DNA from: Bryobacterales bacterium
Lineage (GTDB): Bacteria; Acidobacteriota; Terriglobia; Bryobacterales; Bryobacteraceae
Assembly: GCA_003142185.1 (NCBI GenBank)
Contig: PLOR01000030.1
Coordinates: 1 to 64,000 of the forward strand
Length of the DNA stretch: 64,000 nucleotides
Direction: 5' to 3'
Below, piece by piece: positions 60,938 through 64,000 of this stretch; position 1 is the stretch's first letter; each line of letters begins with the position of its first letter. The position numbers were made by a program, and so were the translations under genes. The notes under the pieces were generated by a model, which worked only from the letters and a program-made list of their open reading frames with translations, was not told where the DNA came from and did no database searches.

Positions 60938-60986
60938 AAAAGCCGAGATGACTCTCGGCTCAGCAGGCTTGACAGCCCGCGCCACG
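60938..60986 (+). repeat. Two-hairpin interspersed repeat, copy 5
   Basis: Same family as 2186, with GCCGAGA/TCTCGGC as the first stem. It lies between the convergent U32 and efflux-pump genes. Confidence 0.8.
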
Positions 60987-61000
60987 CCGGCAGATGCGCG

Positions 61001-64000
61001 CTACACTTCTTCCGCCAGGTCAGGCTCGGGCAGCCTGTCGTGCTGTCGCGCCACCCAAACGTACACGGTGGGGAGCAGGAAGACGTTCATCACCATGGCC
61101 ACCATGAGTCCGCCGACGATCACGATGGCGAAGGGGCGCTGCGAGTCGGAGCCGATGGCGTGCGAGAGCGCGGCGGGCAGCAATCCCAGCGTGGCGACCA
61201 GCGTGGTCATCATGATCGGCCGCAAGCGCAGCACGGCCCCTTGAATGGCGGCCTCCTCCACCGAATGGCCGCGCGCGCGAAGCTGGTTGATGTACTCCAG
61301 CATGATGACGCCGGTCTGCACGCACACCCCAAACAGCGCCAGAAAACCGACGCCCGACGATACCGACATATGCGTGCCCGTTACCAGCAGAGCCGCGAGC
61401 CCGCCGAGCGGCGCCATGGCCATGTTCACCAGCATCAGGCCGGCCCATTTGAAGGAATGGAACATAGTGTAGAGAATGATGAAGATCACTAAAACGGTGA
61501 CCGGCAGCACCACCATCAGGCGTTTCTGCGAGCGCTGCTGGCTGGCGTATTCGCCGGCCCAATCGATGGTATAGCCCTTGGGCAGCTTCACCTGCCGACC
61601 AACCTTGCGGATAGCTTCTTCGACCGTGCTGCCCAGGTCGCGGCCGCGCACGGAATACTTCAGCGCCACGTAGCGGGAGTTCGCCTCGCGGTAAATCTCC
61701 GAAGCGCCGTCCAGTTCCCGGACGTTGCACAACTGCGTCAGCGAAACGCGCTCGCCGGAGGGGCTGAGCAGCCGGATGCGTTCGATGGCTTCCCGGCTAT
61801 CGCGATAGGCCGGCAAGTAGCGCGCCACCAGATCGAAGCGCTGCTCGCCTTGCAGCACCTGGCTGATGGCGTTGCCGCCGACGGCCGTCTGAATGGCGTC
61901 CTGCACATCGGCGACGTTGATACCGTAGCGCGCCGCGGTATCGCGGTTCACGCGGAATTCGAGGTTCGGCTGCCCGATCACGCGGAACAGTCCCAGATCC
62001 TCTACGCCGCGGACAGTACGCATCACGTTGACGATCTCGTCGCCTTTGGCTTCGAGCAGTTTCAAATCGGTGCCGTAGATCTTGACGGCGAGCTCACCTT
62101 TGACGCCGCTGACCGCTTCTTCCATGTTGTCGGAGATGGGCTGCGAAAAATTCCAGAGCACACCCGGCAGTTTCTCCACCTCGCGGTCCAGCGCGGCGAT
62201 CAGCTCTTCCTTGTTCTGGCGAAATACCGGTCGCCACCGGTCCTTGGGCTTCAGGTCGACGAAGTATTCCGTGTTGAAAAAGCCGGTGGTATCGTTGCCA
62301 TCGTCGGGCCGGCCGACTTGCGACACGACTTGCGTGACCTCGGGGAACGAGGCGAAAATCAATCGCGCCTGGTTCATCAGCCGGGTGCCCTCGGTGGGGC
62401 CAGTCGATGGTGCCAGCGTGCCGCGCGCCCAAATGGCGCCCTCGTCCAGGTGCGGCAAAAACTCGGAACCGATGACGCCGCTGGTCAGCAGGTACACGGC
62501 CGCCGCTACGCAGAGCGCGGCCATGCCCACCGGCGCCCAACGATGCTCGATGGACCACTTCAAGGCCGCCTGGTACCGGTGGGTCACGAACATCAGCACC
62601 GGGTTGTGCCATTCCCTGGTTTCGCGGCGGAACAGGAAGCTCGCCAGCACCGGCGCCAGCACGATGGAAAAGAGCAGGGCGCCGGCCAGCGCGAAGGCCA
62701 CCGTCCACGCCATCGGCTTGAAGAGCCGCCCTTCCACGCTCTGCAAGGTAAAGATGGGCAGGTACGCCGTGATGATGATGGCGATGGCGTAAAACACCGG
62801 CCGCTGCACCTCATGCGCGGCCTCACGAATGCGCTCCATGGCCGTTTTGGGCGTTGCGCGCTCGCCCAGATGCCGCACGATGTTCTCCACCATCACTACC
62901 GCTCCATCCACCACCATGCCGAAATCGAGCGCACCCAGCGAGAGCAGGTTGGCGGGAATGTGGCGCAGGTCGAGGCAAATCGCGGCGAACAACAGCGAAA
63001 ACGGGATGGTCAAGGCCACGATCAGCGCGCCGCGCACATTCCCGAGGAACAGGAACAGGACGATAGCCACCAGAATGATTCCCTCGGTGAGGTTGTGCAG
63101 CACGGTGTGCGTGGTGTAGTGCACCAGGTCGCTGCGGTCCAGGAACGGAACCACTTTGACGCCGGGCGGCAGAATGCTGTTGTTCAGCTCGTCGACTTTG
63201 GCGTGAATGTCCTTCAGCACCTGGTCGGAATCGGCGCCCTTGCGCAGCAGCGCGATGCCTTCGATGACATCGTCATTGTCGATGACCCTGCCGTCGGCGC
63301 GGTGGATTGCCTTACCGATCTGCCCCAGCCGGATCTTGGGGCCCTGTTCGACCGTGGCAATGCCGGAAACGCGAACGGGCGTGCCGCTCTGCGTCTTCAA
63401 CACGATCTTGCCGATGTCCTCGACATGATCGACCAGTCCCACCTCGCGCACATTGACTTGCTGCAAGCCCTGCTCGATGAAGTTGCCGCCCGCATTCACG
63501 TTATTGTTGCCGAGCTGCTGCTCCACCTGCCCGATGCTCAAACCGTAGTCCACCAGCTTATCCGGGTCGATGCGCACCTGGTATTCCTTGGTGGCGCCGC
63601 CAAAGCTGGCCACGTCGACCACGTTGGGCACCGATTTGAACTGCTTTTCGAGCACCCAATCCTCGAGCGCTTTCAGTTCCAGCAGATCGTACTCGGGATT
63701 ATCGCTGTGCAGCGAGTACCAATAGATCTGCCCCACCGGGCTCCAGTCGGTGCCCATCTGCGGTTGCAGGCCCTGAGGCAGAGTGACCTGTGCGAGGCGC
63801 TCCAGCACCTTGGAGCGGTTCCAGTCGTTATCGGAATCGTCGTCGAAGACCAACATCAGGCTGGAGAGCCCGAACAAGGAAGTAGAACGCAGATGTTCCA
63901 GGTGCGGCAATCCGTTCATCACGATTTCGAGCGGAATGGTCACCTGCTGCTCGACTTCCTCCGCCGCGCGTCCCGGCCACTGCGTGATGACCTGGACGTA
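61001..64000 (-). CDS. czcA: HME-RND efflux pump CzcA/CusA-like (N-terminus outside window)
   Basis: The C-terminal 1000 or so residues of a heavy-metal-efflux RND transporter, which exports Zn, Co, Ni or Cu(I)/Ag with a membrane-fusion protein and outer-membrane channel. The frame runs to the right edge (QWPGRAAEEVEQQVTIPLE), so the start is missing. Typical features include LDFGMVVDGAVVMVENI (proton-relay aspartate), FTLQSVEGRLFKPMAWT, LAVKIYGTDLKLLEAKGDEI in the porter domain, and VGFLALFGVCVQTGVIMLEYINQLRARG near the C-terminus. Metal specificity is not determined. Partner genes are beyond the window. Confidence 0.9.
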   Translation of the reverse strand, partial: YVQVITQWPGRAAEEVEQQVTIPLEIVMNGLPHLEHLRSTSLFGLSSLMLVFDDDSDNDWNRSKVLERLAQVTLPQGLQPQMGTDWSPVGQIYWYSLHSDNPEYDLLELKALEDWVLEKQFKSVPNVVDVASFGGATKEYQVRIDPDKLVDYGLSIGQVEQQLGNNNVNAGGNFIEQGLQQVNVREVGLVDHVEDIGKIVLKTQSGTPVRVSGIATVEQGPKIRLGQIGKAIHRADGRVIDNDDVIEGIALLRKGADSDQVLKDIHAKVDELNNSILPPGVKVVPFLDRSDLVHYTTHTVLHNLTEGIILVAIVLFLFLGNVRGALIVALTIPFSLLFAAICLDLRHIPANLLSLGALDFGMVVDGAVVMVENIVRHLGERATPKTAMERIREAAHEVQRPVFYAIAIIITAYLPIFTLQSVEGRLFKPMAWTVAFALAGALLFSIVLAPVLASFLFRRETREWHNPVLMFVTHRYQAALKWSIEHRWAPVGMAALCVAAAVYLLTSGVIGSEFLPHLDEGAIWARGTLAPSTGPTEGTRLMNQARLIFASFPEVTQVVSQVGRPDDGNDTTGFFNTEYFVDLKPKDRWRPVFRQNKEELIAALDREVEKLPGVLWNFSQPISDNMEEAVSGVKGELAVKIYGTDLKLLEAKGDEIVNVMRTVRGVEDLGLFRVIGQPNLEFRVNRDTAARYGINVADVQDAIQTAVGGNAISQVLQGEQRFDLVARYLPAYRDSREAIERIRLLSPSGERVSLTQLCNVRELDGASEIYREANSRYVALKYSVRGRDLGSTVEEAIRKVGRQVKLPKGYTIDWAGEYASQQRSQKRLMVVLPVTVLVIFIILYTMFHSFKWAGLMLVNMAMAPLGGLAALLVTGTHMSVSSGVGFLALFGVCVQTGVIMLEYINQLRARGHSVEEAAIQGAVLRLRPIMMTTLVATLGLLPAALSHAIGSDSQRPFAIVIVGGLMVAMVMNVFLLPTVYVWVARQHDRLPEPDLAEEV

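Overview
The window looks like a chromosomal stretch of an Acidobacteriota genome, most likely Bryobacterales/Solibacteraceae. This is inferred, not shown by a marker gene. Supporting signs are the high GC content, an 813-residue acidobacterial-type ADOP permease, a TonB receptor with an N-terminal carboxypeptidase-regulatory domain, a secreted NHL-repeat protein ending in the Solibacter-type C-terminal domain (TIGR03437), a very long LptC/LptA-like protein, and many short palindromic intergenic repeats. I see no rRNA, tRNA, CRISPR array, insertion-sequence transposase or prophage.

Layout. 0-9.3 kb is mostly housekeeping: a reductase, a methyltransferase, an Mla-type ABC ATPase facing two cell-wall hydrolases, a glutamine amidotransferase, a degenerate receiver protein, ttcA, and a DUF47/Pit phosphate-uptake pair. 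9.3-11.7 kb is a small accessory patch: vapBC, a 141-bp MITE-like element, the start of a broken brnT with its orphan antitoxin, and an FRG-domain gene. 11.7-16.3 kb holds lptB with the LptC/LptA-like gene, a FabG-like reductase and a DUF4160/DUF2442 pair. 16.4-22.5 kb holds the ADOP permease, an M24 peptidase, an acetyl-xylan-esterase-like protein and a LuxR-type regulator.

23-34.9 kb is the main system: a PilZ protein, a large membrane protein, then flp-cpaB-cpaC-cpaE-cpaF-tadB-tadC. A tail of unusual genes follows on the same strand: two tiny single-helix proteins with arginine tails (32 and 31 residues), a terpenoid-cyclase-fold protein, a DUF362 protein with Tat and lipobox signals, and a third small membrane protein. 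No prepilin peptidase, TadE/F/G or TadD is present in the window, so those functions must be elsewhere or replaced. flp is bracketed by strong hairpins that could set its expression apart from the rest of the operon.

35-47 kb carries a lactate permease, an acyl-CoA ligase, a bacteriohemerythrin, the NHL/Solibacter-C-terminal protein, a NadD-like enzyme, a DksA-type zinc finger, a GT39-like protein, a DUF2911 protein and an ECF sigma factor divergent from a second PilZ-like gene. 47-51 kb holds a LytS/LytTR two-component pair and brnTA. 51-64 kb holds a TonB receptor, a PTPS-related membrane protein, a SYLF protein, a frameshifted membrane-protein gene, a Skp-like protein, a U32 peptidase carrying a translated palindromic insertion, and the C-terminal part of a CzcA-type efflux pump that runs off the right edge.

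Several repeat families pepper the gaps. The most notable is a two-hairpin element of about 50 bp present five times, all in the same orientation, with one compensatory base-pair change.
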